Positions 1-10,390 of a DNA stretch of 64,000 bases are shown piece after piece. Below the pieces are notes generated by a model. That model worked only from the letters and a program-made list of their open reading frames with translations. It did not search any database and was not told where the DNA came from. The translations under genes and the position numbers were made by a program. Origin of the DNA: Prorocentrum cordatum. Taxonomy: Eukaryota > Sar > Dinophyceae > Prorocentrales > Prorocentraceae. The first letter of the stretch is position 1, and every line of letters starts with the position of its first letter. The stretch covers positions 62,001 to 126,000 of the forward strand of contig CAUYUJ010021171.1 in assembly GCA_963575745.1 (NCBI GenBank), given 5' to 3'.

Positions 1-76
1 TCACCCCGCCTCGCCTGGCCCTCCCAAGACATCCGCCGATGGGACTGTTTCATTCCGCGGCCCCAGAGGTCCCAGT

Positions 77-250
77 GGGAGGAGGAGGAGGAGGAGGAGG
101 AGGAGGAGGAGGAGGAGGAGGAGGAGGAGAATGCTGAGGAGGAGGCGGAGGAGGAGGAGGATGAGGCTTAGGAGGAGAGCGAGGAGGACAAGGAGGAGGA
201 GGAAGAGGAGGACGAGGACGAGGACGAGGACGAGGAGGAGGACACCTTCC
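77..250. repeat. GGA-rich microsatellite
   Basis: Nearly pure GGA runs at 78-129, then imperfect GGA/GAC to 250. Both strands stay open for about 100 codons because the unit is 3 bp, giving low-complexity Pro- or Glu-rich reading frames that I do not call genes. Confidence 0.95.
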
Positions 251-263
251 CCAAGTGGTTTTT

Positions 264-362
264 CGTCCCGGATTCATTTCTGATGGCACCCCGGGCCCGA
301 GACCGGGCGCTGGAGGCCGAAATATGCAGGAACAAAAACGCCGGGACCCCAAAAATCAGGTC
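264..362. repeat. Partial, rearranged copy of dispersed repeat F2
   Basis: The segment has the F2 core (a TTTTCGTCCCG-like word, then GAGGCCGAAA) and ends with an inverted F2 left end (GGGACCCC then AAAAATCAGG). Complete copies lie at 15,971, 16,328, 45,131 and 46,638. This one looks like an internal fragment joined to an inverted end. Confidence 0.45.
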
Positions 363-698
363 CTCGGACCTCTGGGCCGCCCTCCCCCGTGCAAGCGCCA
401 GGGCATGTGAGCCACGTGTCGAGCGGGGAAGTCCTGCTCGGCTGGAGCCGCGACCGGGGCGGGCGCGGCCGCCGTGGCGTCGGCGGCGGGCGCCGCCTGC
501 GCGGAGGTCCCGTGGGGGGGGGGGGGGGCTGGGCCTCCGCCCCCGTGCAGCCTGGTCGGCCTCCCCACGGTCGTCGCCGTCGCCAGCGTCGGCGATCGAG
601 GATCGAGGACCGATGTTCGAGACGAAGACCAGGTCTTCGACTGTTCATAATTTGTATACGCGTATGTATATGTTACGTATTAGCAACATTGTATATGT

Positions 699-905
699 AA
701 TGTGCATATATATATATATATGTATCATGTGTGTGGTGTTGTGCATGTTACGTGTTTGGATGTGGTGTTTGCGTGTATGTGTATATATATATATATATAT
801 ATCTATAGGTGGCCGTGTATATATATATATATATATATATATAGATGTGTACACCCGCATGTGTACGCAGGTGTATATATATATGTATTGATGCACATAG
901 ATGTA
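699..905. repeat. (TA)n / TGTA dinucleotide cluster
   Basis: Three (TA)n runs (about 705-722, 783-803, 817-843) are embedded in GT/AT-rich DNA. They stand out sharply against the GC-rich surroundings. Nothing coding is seen. Confidence 0.9.
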
Positions 906-950
906 TGTATATACGTATACTTTTACATGCCAAGTACATGTACATGCATA

Positions 951-1045
951 TCTGAGGCCTCGGAACCGGAGGCACCTTGGAGGCTCGAAGGCCAAAGCCC
1001 AGAGGTCTCCGAGGCCTCGAGGCCTCGGAGACTTTCGGGGCCTCG
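951..1045. repeat. GAGGCCTCG palindromic minisatellite
   Basis: The self-complementary words GAGGCCTC and CCTCGAGG recur five or more times between GGAGGC spacers. From 1,045 to 1,690 I see GC-rich low-complexity DNA (CGCGCG runs near 1,115) and no supportable gene. Confidence 0.7.
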
Positions 1046-1697
1046 AGGACGAGCGGGCCGCGACCGCTCAGGGCGGCGGCAGTGCGCGGCGGCGGCGCAG
1101 TGGCGACGGCGCACGGCGCGCGCGCGCGTGCGCCTCCTCGCCGGCCTCCTCGGCCGCAGGGGATGGAGCGGCCTCCTCGGCGGCCTCCTCGGCAGCCAAG
1201 GCGGGGGGGGGGGGCTCGAGGGGGAGGAGCGCCAGTGCTAAGGGGTTCGGTGTCTCCCTGGCTTTCGAGCGTCGAGGGGGCAGATGGACGGCACAACCTT
1301 CAGCAGGACGCATGGGATCGAAACGCTGTGCGTGCGGATATGGCCAAGGCAGAGCAGAGGGAGGACGAGTAGCGAGGCTTTTCCCACATGGGATCCTCTG
1401 CTTATCCACTATCCCTGGCCCTCCTGTTCTTTCTGCGGGGCCGCCGCTTTTGCAAGAGGACCTTCTTCGCGTCTTCGACTGTTGAACGGCAATGGCTGTC
1501 CGAGGTTGAGGCCAGTCCAGTGGATGACGGATGATGAAAAGAGAGGAACACACAAACACACACACACACACATACAGGCGTTGCGGCCCTGCACGCGGCG
1601 ACAGGGCGGGGAAGGTCGTAAAGCAGCAAACGCAAGCGCGACTAAGAACGGGAGGGAGCGCGCGCGACGCGCGCGCGTGACGCTGATGATGAGCAAG

Positions 1698-1723
1698 GAG
1701 CATCTTACACACACACACACTCA

Positions 1724-1821
<98 letters not shown>

Positions 1822-1862
1822 CTCTCACACACACGCACGCACGCACGCACGCACGCACGCTC
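1698..1862. repeat. Compound (CA)n / (CACG)n microsatellite
   Basis: Three blocks are seen: (ACGC)n at about 1,730-1,762, (CA)n at 1,763-1,817 and (CACG)n again at 1,833-1,860. Alternating purine/pyrimidine tracts of this kind can adopt Z-DNA (general knowledge, not tested). Confidence 0.95.
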
Positions 1863-2033
1863 CGAAGACGAGGACCCTCTGGTATGGTGCACGTTTGACG
1901 CTCGCGTGGGTCCGAAACGGGCCCCCCCGAGGCCCAATGCTGAACAGACTCCTGCCGCTTCGACGCTCCGCTGCGAGGGAAGCGGCGGGGAAAAGGGCCG
2001 CGGGCCAGGGCTGGGGCCTAGAGAGGCTGAGGG

Positions 2034-2176
2034 TTAGGTCGGGCATATCCTCCTGCAGGCGTTTTTTTTGAACGAGGTGTAACAAACATCAAAAATGCAC
2101 AAACAAAAATCGTCCCCACACAATCTTTTGACTTTTTGTTCTACATTCCTCCTGTAGGGGGACATGCCCGATTTGA
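2034..2176 (+). mobile_element. MITE A: short TIR element with 8-bp target duplication
   Basis: 143 bp. The left end reads TTAGGTCGGGCATATCC and the right end is its inverted counterpart, with GGGGGACATGCCCGA before the terminal TTTGA. The element is flanked by GCTGAGGG (2,026-2,033) and GCCGAGGG (2,177-2,184), an 8-bp duplication with one mismatch. The interior is AT-rich and non-coding. One of five family members, with B (16,736), C (20,047), D (47,270) and E (53,959). It abuts the minus-strand exon-like fragment at 2,177-2,281. Confidence 0.85.
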
Positions 2177-2281
2177 GCCGAGGGCCAAGAAGGAGACCAG
2201 GCCCGCGGCCGCGTCCTTGGAGGCCGGCGCCGGCTCGTCGAGGTCGTCGAAGTCGAAGTCGTCGTCCCAGCCGCCAGCGTC
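2177..2281 (-). pseudogene. Exon-like fragment 1, acidic W-D/E-rich peptide (diverged)
   Basis: On the minus strand an AG (2,282-2,283) is followed by an open segment encoding DAGGWDDDFDFDDLDEP and then a Ser/Leu-rich tail that runs into MITE A. The start (AG then GACGCnGG...TGG) matches five other fragments in this window at 21.4, 24.2, 25.3, 39.6 and 45.4 kb. This is the most diverged member. The acidic Trp motif recalls the alpha-COP linker (WDxEDLELP), but that link is weak. Function unknown. Confidence 0.45.
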
Positions 2282-2354
2282 CTGATGCTCTACGCAGGAC
2301 ACAGGGATGGGAAGGGGAGGCAGGAACGACTCCCTATCCCTCCTCCCTCCTCCT

Positions 2355-2660
2355 GCCTCCTCCTCCTCATCCTCCTCCTCCTCCTCCTCCTCCTCCCTCC
2401 TCCACCTCCTCCTTCTCCTCCTCCTCCTTCTGACTCCTTCTCCTCCTCCTCCTTCTGACTCCTTCTCCTCCTCCTCCCTCCTCCTCCGCCTCCTCCCTCC
2501 TCCTCCTCCTCCTGCTCCTCCTCTCGGGATCGGTCCCCCTTCGGCTCGTTCACATTCGCGGGGCGCTCCCAGAGCGGCCCAGCTGGACGCCCAAAGGCGG
2601 CATGCCACCGTGGTAAACTTGATGTTTTTCCTCCTCCTCCTCCTGCTCCTCCTCCTTTGT
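2355..2660. repeat. (TCC)n microsatellite, two blocks
   Basis: TCC/TTC runs at about 2,355-2,524 and 2,628-2,657. Between 2,660 and 3,430 there is unique-looking sequence in which I recognise no gene or repeat. Confidence 0.95.
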
Positions 2661-3436
2661 GGGTCCTGGAGCGGTGCGGTGACAGACCGTGCGGTGGCTT
2701 CGGAATCCTCATAGACCATATCGCACCGTACGTCACCGCGCGGTGCCGCGACCTCGGAGACCCCAGACGCCCGAGACATCCTGCAAGAACGACCCAAAGC
2801 CTTAAACCGTGCGGACACCCCGATTACACACTGACTCACCACACAGTGTGGTCAACGCACTGTGATAAGGGGGCCCCCGAATCCTTCACCTCCACGTCCG
2901 TTTGCGGCCTTCGGGGAAACGGGTGGGGTTTCCCTTAGCGACCCCATCGCAAAGGACAGGTGAGCACATGTGCGCTCTCGAGCACGCAGAGCAGGCCGTC
3001 GCGCCCACAGGTGCGCGGGCAAAAACAATCTAGCTTTGAGTATTTTCTTGTGCCCTTTAACACTATAGCGCTCACAACAGGAATGGTGAACACTGAAACG
3101 GGCGTGGAGAACGCTAAAACGGGCGTGGCGTTCACTATTAACTGTCCAAAACTCCGCGACTGAAACTCACAAACATCACCCTGGAAAAGGCCTCCACGAA
3201 CCAAACTCCAAGCGCGAGCGATTTCCACACCTGAAACAAATCGCACAACTGCTCGCCACCCTTACACAAGGCCCTGACTGACCCCCCCATCCCATAAATC
3301 CGGCCCTGAGTGGCCCCTGAATGTCGCCAGGACACGAAGGACGCCAAGACCACTGGGGGCCTTCTTTCCGAGTGGCACGCAGCAATTGTAGTAACAGTAG
3401 GTAGTAGGCTATGGCAGTCATCATAGAAATTGTAAT

Positions 3437-3860
3437 GACGAAAAGGAGGAGGAGGATGAGGAGGAGAAGGCGGAGGAGGAGGGGGAGGAGAAAAAGGAAG
3501 ACTATGAGGAGAAGGAGAGGCGATGATGTGTCCTCAGTGGAACGAAAAAGAAATGGAGAAGAAAGAGGAGGGGATGCGAGGACGTGGGGTCCCGCTGGTC
3601 TGGAGCTTGAGCTCAAGGCGATCAAGGCCTCATTCTCAATCCTCCGCCCTTTCGTAGCTCCTAACTCTGAATTTGCCCCGCCTCAAACTGGCGACCGTTT
3701 CGGGAACGACCATCGGCCCATCCTCCTCGTCGTTGTTTTCCTCCTCCTCCTTTTCCTCCTCCTCCTTTTCCTCCTCCTCCTCGTCCTCCTCGTCCTCCTC
3801 CTCCTCCTCCTCCTCCTCCTCCTCCTCCTCCCTTTCCCCCTTTTCCTCCTCGTACGCCAC
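3437..3860. repeat. GGA block (3,437-3,520) and TCC block (3,735-3,855)
   Basis: Two oppositely oriented trinucleotide tracts about 220 bp apart, so they could pair as inverted arms. The intervening sequence has no recognisable content. Confidence 0.9.
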
Positions 3861-4071
3861 CTCTTCTGGGACTCCAATCTCGAGGCTTGATACTCTACGC
3901 TCTAAGCTCTAGGGTTCTCCAGACTTCCGACGGGCCTTTTTTTTATACGGCCCCCGTGATTGCAGGAGCCTCGAAGGGCCTCCAAGGACCCTCGGTGCTA
4001 CAGGGCGCCCCTCCCGGACCTGGACGGGTGACCCAAGTCATACGACCATTCGCCCCGTCAACAACGCCGAC

Positions 4072-4394
4072 GATGATGATGATGATGATGATGAAGCTGG
4101 TGATGATAAAGAATGAGGATGCTGATGATAATGATGATGGTGATGATGGTGGTGTTGGTGATGATGATATAGCTGATGATGATGATGATGATCACGATGA
4201 TGATGATGCTGCTGATGGTGATGACAATGGTATGCGATCAGATGTTGCTTCTGCTGCTGATGACGCCGATGATGACGATGACGTTGATGGCGATGGTAGT
4301 ATTATTGATGATGATGATGATGTTGTTGATGATAATGATGATGGTCGTGATGGTGAAGGCGATGGTGATGATGATGATGATGATGATGATGACA
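4072..4394. repeat. Imperfect (GAT)n array
   Basis: About 320 bp of GAT with scattered substitutions. The long Asp-rich + frame (start near 3,887) is a by-product of the 3-bp unit. From 4,395 to 4,750 nothing is recognised. Confidence 0.95.
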
Positions 4395-4751
4395 CCCCAG
4401 CCACGCCAATCCTGGCTTTCCGAAGCATTGACCCAACCACGACATCGCCCTTCACACGCGTAGCACTTATCGTGCACACCCAGAGCCCTCTTAGCGCGCT
4501 CACAATCTTAAAGCGGCGTTTGGGTATTCACTATCTGCGGCACCCACGCCGCGCAGCGCACTGCTGGCGGGATATAGAACCTCGAGCCCAACGGCATGTG
4601 GCCCATATGCTAAATTCTAGATGCCTGCATGCTTGTATGCCTAGAGCCTGGATGCCTAACGATTGGTTCCTTGACTCCTTAGTCATGTATCTTAGAACTG
4701 GAAGATTAGAACTTCGGGCCTGCAGCTTCGATCTTCGACCCTGAAGCTTAC

Positions 4752-4935
4752 ATTGGAGGCCGGTCCACAAGAAACCTTCCCCAAGTAACCCAGCCCCGAG
4801 ACCCCAGGACGTCCATGGATTTTCGGCGTGGGGACGTCACGCTTGCCATAGCGAAATCGTCGAAACCCAAAGAACCCAGGGCACCCTGGAAGCAAGCAGG
4901 GCGTTTCTTGGCACGGGCCCCCGCTGTAGAGCGTA
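4752..4935. repeat. Dispersed repeat F3, copy 1
   Basis: About 185 bp, matched by 17,488-17,672 in the same orientation. Shared words include CCACAAGAAACCTTCC, CCAGGACGTCCATGGATTTT and CCCAGGGCACCCTGGA. On the minus strand both copies encode a similar peptide around RDVPTPKIHGRPG, so this may be a coding or transposon-derived segment rather than a simple repeat. Confidence 0.7.
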
Positions 4936-5049
4936 GGGCCAAGGGGCCCAAGCATCGGTGGGCCCATGGTCCAGAACACAAGGCGTGCGGCGGCGCAGCC
5001 GGTGTGATTTGTGCGCTGGCCCAAGGTCTGGGAAAGGGTTGGCGTGAGG

Positions 5050-5150
5050 GGTGAGGAAAGGGAGGAGGAGGAGCAGGAGGAGGAGGAGGAGGAGGAGGAG
5101 GAGGAGGAGGAGGAGGAAAATGGGGGGGAGGAGGAAGAAGAGGAGGAGGT
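5050..5150. repeat. GGA microsatellite
   Basis: Pure GGA/GAA tract. From 5,150 to 5,640 the DNA is very GC-rich with no recognisable gene. It abuts the left flank of the LTR retrotransposon. Confidence 0.95.
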
Positions 5151-5642
5151 GGCGCGGGGGGTTCTGGCGCCGGCGGCCCCAGGGTCTGCGAGGTGGTGGG
5201 CTGGGCGCGGCGGGCGCGTCCGTCGGCGGGCGAGGGGGCCCGCCCCTCGGCGAGCTTCCGCCGGGACAAGACTGAAACTCGAAGCCGCCCCAAACATAAT
5301 CTCAAACTCCCTGGCCACGAACCTCGAAACATTCGCGCGAGGCCAGCCTCTCAGCATCCGACAAGCTCGACGACCGAAACCTGAAAACTCGCGCTCGGCG
5401 AGCGGCGCCGTCATCGAAGCGCGAGGTCGGCGAGGGCGAGTTTGAGGGGCGCCTTCAAAGTCATGGGGCCCTGGCCCCGGCGACCCGCGGGCGCGAGCAG
5501 CGTCGCCCAGGCCCCCGCCCCCCTGAAGGGCGGGAAGTGGCGAAGGGCGGGATGGGGGCGAGGGGGGGGGGGGTCAAGAGGCACGGGGGCCAGGAGGTCA
5601 GGAGGGGGGCCGGGAGAAAGGTTGGGGGGGATCAGGCGCGGG

Positions 5643-5646
5643 GGTG
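5643..5646. other. Target-site duplication of the copia element, left
   Basis: GGTG immediately precedes the left LTR and recurs at 15,207-15,210 just beyond the right LTR. Ty1/copia integrases usually leave 4-6 bp duplications (family knowledge). Confidence 0.7.
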
Positions 5647-5847
5647 CGTCACAGGACTAGGGGCACATGGATCTGGAGGGTCGAGAGATATCAGGGATGG
5701 GAGGGCTTTTTTTAAAGGAACGAGCTCCAAGGCACACAACAGGCTTCGCGCCTAAGCCAAAGTAGCTACGCAACGAAAGCGGGGAGATATTCAAATCGGA
5801 CGAGGGAGGGGCCTGCACCGCGGGGACCAAAGGGCCCTGGGCAGACA
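5647..5847 (-). repeat. 3' LTR of the copia element
   Basis: 201 bp aligning gap-free with 15,006-15,206 at a constant offset of 9,359. The first base on the + strand is C where the other LTR has T of the canonical TG, a decayed terminus. I do not see a clean polypurine tract in the adjoining 30 bp (5,848-5,877), which reads GAAAATTGGACCC on the minus strand. Confidence 0.9.
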
Positions 5848-5934
5848 GCGGGTCCAATTTTCGTGGATCGAACACCGTCGCCGTCGCAGACCAGGAACGC
5901 AGCGCGAGAGAGGTCAAACGAATCGTCGCCATCC

Positions 5935-6190
5935 TCCTCCTCCTCTTCCTCCTCTCCTCGTCGCCGGCCGGGCTGGCGGCCGGGCGCCCTCGAACTCGGG
6001 GGCGAGGATATGCGGGGCGCGCGCGCCGCCGCCGCTCCGCCGCTGCTGCCGCTACTCCTCTCCTGCTCTCCCCTGGGGCCTCCTCTTCCTCCTCCTCCTC
6101 CTCCTCCTCCTCCTCCTCCTCCTACTCCTCCTCTCCCTCTGCCTCCTCCTCCTTCCACCCCGGGCCCCTCCTCGCCTCCTCTTCCCCCGG
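5935..6190. repeat. TCC-rich low-complexity tract inside the element
   Basis: TCC blocks at about 5,932-5,960 and 6,080-6,185 lie between the end of the RNase H coding trace and the 3' LTR. They probably expanded after insertion. Confidence 0.85.
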
Positions 6191-6229
6191 CTGACACCGC
6201 CGAGACCATAGCGTGATCACTCAAGACCC

Positions 6230-6971
6230 GTCTTGACGCACCCTGGGTCCGCGATTTCAAAGAAAGACGCAGCGCTCCTTCATCCACCTGGCCCTCTTCA
6301 AGAAGTGCCCCCAGTGAGCGCTTCGCGCAGGGCGGCACTGCCGCGATTCCGGTCGATCTTAATGAGAGGATATGCCGGCATCATGCCGCGAGGAAACCAG
6401 CGGACCTTCGATTCCATGGAGCTCAAGGACTCATGGACTCCCTGATCACCACCATCTCAATAGCATTTCGTTGAGCCGCCCTCGATCCGGCACCGTTCTT
6501 GGACAGCGTGTCGAACGCGCTCTTCGCGTCCACCACTGACTAAGATGAGGCCGAGTCTCCGATCTCGCAGTCCCTAGCAAAGATGACAGATAATGGGACC
6601 CGGGAGGCATTCCAGTCCGGGCGCCCGACGTCTCCGAAGACAACGTCTCTCCACATTATCTGCAACCGCTGAGCTTCAGCCACGGCTCCGGAAAGAGAAG
6701 GGGTCTCGGCGGCGATCGCGATCGCCGCAACTCTCTTGAGCCGCTGACTGCGCCGCGACAGAAGACTCACCTTCGCCCGCCGATTCTGTCTGATCGCGCC
6801 CTCCGCCGCGAACGCAAGCCAGCCGGCCTGCGCACCCCCCCGGCGAGCGGACCTGGGGCCTCCCGCGTCAGACGCGGTGACAAACGTCGTCGAAAAGGGG
6901 TCGAGGGGCCAAATGGCAATGCGCTGAGAAGCGGAGGCTCGAAGAAATCGAACCACTTCGTTCGCCATCAA
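6230..6971 (-). pseudogene. copia RNase H domain
   Basis: RNase H is needed to degrade the RNA template during reverse transcription. An open stretch (6,971-6,540) holds the core residues: D in TASDAGG, E in AAETPSL, D in FARDCE. The basic AIRQNRRAKVS and IMWRDVVFGDVGRPDW segments match the dinoflagellate copia type I know. After a frame change the trace continues as VVDAKSAFDTLSKNG (near 6,520), an in-frame TGA, then KVRWFPRGMMPA, the usual C-terminal signature. It ends at a stop (6,298-6,300), with a last frame-shifted remnant to about 6,230. Catalytic residues are kept although the frame is lost. Confidence 0.85.
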
Positions 6972-7044
6972 GGCGCATTCTATCGTCGGCTCGGGAAGCG
7001 CAGTCGCCAGAAGCGAGGCGCCGCCGCAAACGCCCGGGCGAGAC

Positions 7045-8082
7045 TCGCGCGCTAGCCACTGATCTGCGCAACAGTCGTCCTATCGGACGATATCTCCACA
7101 GCCGAGAGCAGACTGGTGACCTCCCCCCGACGCTGCTTGTCAAGAGCGATGGCCAGGGCTCAAGTGTTCCCGGACATACTTCTCCTGATCCACGATAATC
7201 TCCGCACCGCTCTGCTGGATGCGTTGGCCCGCGTACTCCGCCTCTCCTTCCTCCCACTTACCGAACTTGAAACTTGAAACGCTCTAAGGGGCGCCCCGTC
7301 AAAACTGGAGGCAGTCTTAGCATCGCCGGAGACGATCAAATCGCCCACCTCAATGAGCACGAGGGACTGGGGCCGGCCTGAGCCGGACCTTTGCAGCCAC
7401 AAGCAGGGCTCCAGAAGGGAAAGCTCAATGCCGATCTCGCCAAGGTATGCTGCAAGAGCTGAGCTCTATGCAACAGAAGTGGCGCATCGTTGAGTCAGCA
7501 GACTGGGGCCGCGAACTCGATCAGGGTCTCTCCTGGCAACCCGAGGCCCGAACGCGCCTCCACAAAAACCGCCCCCCGGGGTCGAACAAGTTTGTTGCTC
7601 TGGCAAAACGCGTTCTTAGCATCGGCAGTCCCGAGGGCTCACTCCATGGACGCAATCACTTAGAGCACGAGCATAATGGACTCCGACTGCGGGGCGGGGG
7701 CATATACCTGGAGAGTGTCGCTGTCGGGATCTTGGTGTCCGTGAACGCACCGCCGACTCTTGGCAGTCGGAGGACTGCCTACCCACTCGGAAGGCTTCAA
7801 CCTTCGCACCATTCTGGATGAGAGAATGCGGTCGGGGTGGCGACGTCGCGCTAAGCGCGACTCCTCCAAACTGAGGCCGCGCACTGCCCCCGAAGACGTC
7901 GCAGCGGCCCGCTCCTCAGCGCCCGAGGCAACAAAACGCTCTCTTTCCTCAGGGGTCCGGTTTTTCAGCTGAACCTCGGCGCCCCGACGAGGCACGGGCG
8001 GGCTCGCCAGCCCGCAAAAAACAACGCGGAATATCAAGGAAACACGTACTTCCCTCCGCCTCGGAAGCATAGAGAGGCGCAT
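7045..8082 (-). pseudogene. copia reverse transcriptase (RVT_2)
   Basis: The open segment 8,082-7,660 carries HPDRILSSRMVRR and SRRCVHGHQDPDSDTLQ, the start of an RVT_2 domain. It breaks at a TAA and a TGA, then resumes with TADAKNAFCQSNKL (first catalytic Asp, near 7,625) and APVC*LNDAP. Further down is LVLIEVGDLIVSG, where the family has VDD. The first Asp of that pair is a Gly codon (GGC, 7,343-7,345), so the copy would be catalytically dead even without the stops. It continues as SGRKERRSTRANASSRAVRR, then fades near 7,050. Confidence 0.85.
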
Positions 8083-9025
8083 CGCCCGTGAAACCTCTGG
8101 CCATCAGCTCCTCGCACAAGGCCCGGCCCCGATCGAGATCCTCATCCCCCTCGAGATCTTCGAGCCCCACCAGCCCCAAGACTGGCCCCCCCGTGACCGG
8201 ATTGCCAATTGCGCGTCAAAGAGGGCTGAGGCCAGACACTGCCCCCGGGGGCGCCCACCCCCCACTCCCCAAACGGAGGGGGGGACCGACTCCGACGACC
8301 ATCGGCCGTCTCTGACGTCTGAAACTCCGCCCGAGGGGCAGACTCCCTACCCTGGCCCTCGAGAGCCGAGCTGGAGCCCACAGTCGCTCGGGCCGAATCA
8401 CTCGGGCCGGCGCCCTCGCGCTCGGACACCATTCTAGCGACCCTGCCTGGGCCGGAGAGGGACTTGGCAGAAGTCAAATACTGGGGCGAGGACTGCACTG
8501 GAATGGCCCGAGGGGGCATCCCCCACTCCTGCCTTGTCGCTTCCCTTTCCCGCACCAGCTCCGAAATGTCCGACGAAGACCTGGCCCCCCTTCGCCTGGG
8601 CGGGGCAGGGGTGCCCTCCGGCGCATCTTCCGCCAGCCTCCGCGGGGCCCTCGCCGCCGGCTCCTCGGGGGGCTCTGAGCCCGAGTCGGCCTCGACCACT
8701 TCCTGGGGCGCCCCACCTCCACCGACGTATCTCCCCAGGTCCTGGGGCGGTCTCGAGGGTGGTGGAACGCCCAGAACCTGGCGCAGGCTCTCCGGAAGTG
8801 ACTCAGGCATCTGCCGGGGACTGGTGGAACCCGCCGAAGAAGGGGCCGCTGGGGCCCCTGCCGCAACGGGCGGAGGACCCGGTGCCCTCGCGGGCCTCCG
8901 GACCTCGGCTTCCGGGGCGCCCCAAGCCCAAGGGCGGGGGAGGGCCCTCGGACTCCACATCAACAGCGCCGACTCGCTTGCCGGGGTTCCTCAGCTCCTG
9001 CCCGGGCTGGTCAAACCGAAGGTTG
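8083..9025 (-). pseudogene. copia polyprotein spacer between integrase and RT
   Basis: Largely open on the minus strand (8,963-8,142), rich in Pro, Ala, Glu and Arg with no recognisable fold. A stretch with Ser/Arg/Glu bias (ARSSSDISELVREREATRQ) is typical of the variable linker that precedes RVT_2 in these polyproteins. Confidence 0.6.
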
Positions 9026-9315
9026 TCGAGCAACTCTGCACCCAAGGCCTCAAGTCTCGTGGCCGGGCGGATCTGCTCGATCGAGCACTTGAGAAGACGG
9101 TGGCGCATCGCAACCCAAACAGAACTCCTGGCCAGAAACACCGCGGCTCCGGGACCCGTCCACCGATCTCTCTGGGGATCGCGGCTACGATTGGCCGAAC
9201 GAAGTGATTTTCTTCTCCAAACGTAAGCCAATTTACCCGGCTGGTAGACCTTGTCCACGTGTCTTCGGGCCTTAGACGCTTCAGCAAGGCGATCGCGGGC
9301 TTCGCGAGCCGCCAA
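9026..9315 (-). pseudogene. copia integrase C-terminal domain
   Basis: REARDRLAEASKARRHVDK is followed by VYQPGKLAYVWRRK, DRWTGPGAAVFLARSSVWV and RHRLLKCSIEQIRPA. This is the SH3-like DNA-binding end of the integrase (P-G-D/K-L-V-W-V-W-R, then WxGPG). It is in a different frame from the core, so at least one indel lies between 9,416 and 9,315. Confidence 0.8.
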
Positions 9316-9415
9316 GGCCCGCTGCGCCTCCGACCTCAGCTGATGCGCTCAAGCGAAGGCCGCGACCGCCGCATCTTGGTCGACGGCGGTCATCCGGAGA
9401 TCGTCAACCCCAATA

Positions 9416-9922
9416 TCATCCTCGGCGTCGTCGCTCAGCATGGATGGATCTCGGGGCCCTCGGATTTCCCCCGAACATCATCTGGGATGGGCCATGCCCC
9501 CCTCGATGAAAGTTGCGATTCTTGCCCGCAAATGCCTCGCAAAGCAGAAAGTCGACCTCCTGCCGACTCGTGGGAACCGAAGAGAGCGAGGCTCGCGACG
9601 CAGCGCTCTTCACTATACCGCCGCGCCGCTCGCACTTCCCGTTAAAATGCGGCGAGCTGGTAGGTGTGACCTGGAGATAGATGCCGCTGCGTTCACAGCC
9701 TCGCGAGAAGCTCCCTCCGAACTGGGCGCCGCCGTCGGAGATAATCATCTCGGGAAGCCCGAGCGGGCGGATCCACCACCGGGAAAGCGCTGCCCGGACG
9801 GTCGCCGAGCGATCGTCCTCGAGAAGACAGCACTGCTGGTAGCTGGTGCCGTGGTCCACCATGTTCAAAACTGGGAGGTTCTCGCCCTGGAACTCCAGGT
9901 AGAAACGATCGATCGAGAGCAA
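9416..9922 (-). pseudogene. copia integrase catalytic core
   Basis: The integrase joins cDNA ends to host DNA. The DDE triad is visible: D in SIDRF, D in ISDGGAQF 57 residues later, and E in NGKCERRGG 34 residues after that, matching the D,D-35-E family spacing. PSQMMFGGNPRAP follows, as in related polyproteins. An in-frame TGA (9,923-9,925) separates this core from the zinc domain just upstream, and the next codon is TTG, so there is no fresh ATG here. Confidence 0.9.
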
Positions 9923-9925
9923 TCA

Positions 9926-10105
9926 ATTGAATCGGTACGTTCGAGGAAAGTGAGTCCTCCTTCTCCAGTAGGGACGAAACTGAAAGGTACAGCGAGGACA
10001 TTGGAACTTGTGCTTCGCCCAGTGAAGAACCTTAGGGCGAGCTCCAGCTATCCGGAGGGTCCATGCGAAATTGCCCAGCATGGGGCGGCCTAGATTAATG
10101 TGCAC
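9926..10105 (-). pseudogene. copia integrase N-terminal zinc domain (HHCC, one ligand lost)
   Basis: VHINLGRPMLGNFAWTLRI ... WAKHKFQCPRC ... HFPRTYRFN matches the dinoflagellate copia integrase leader. The expected second zinc ligand (GHP) is Arg (codon CGC, 10,085-10,087), one transition from CAC. The two cysteines remain. It is in frame with the core apart from the TGA at 9,923-9,925. Confidence 0.85.
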
Positions 10106-10390
10106 CTTCGAGATTTCCCCCTGGAGACCCTTGTCGACAGTAGTTAGCCACTCGAGGCCTTCCAGGGCGCCCGGTGGGCCGGGTAGCCGCCCCCTCGCCC
10201 TCAGAAGCGGGGGCCCCGGCTCCGTCCCCCTCTGGGCTCTCGTCGGGCTCTTTCCTGGAACCCCTGGGTTCTGGGTGCACCGCGGCGCTCAGGCTGGCCT
10301 CGCGCTGCCACAGCGCCGGCCCCGCCCCGTTCGCCAGCGCCGCCACTAGCCTGGAAGGGTCGCGCTGCGCCCCGCGTGTCCTGGCGCTCC

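Noticed and set aside
3887-4744. 285-codon Asp-rich + frame
   Set aside because: Driven by the GAT microsatellite; flanking codons show no recognisable protein.
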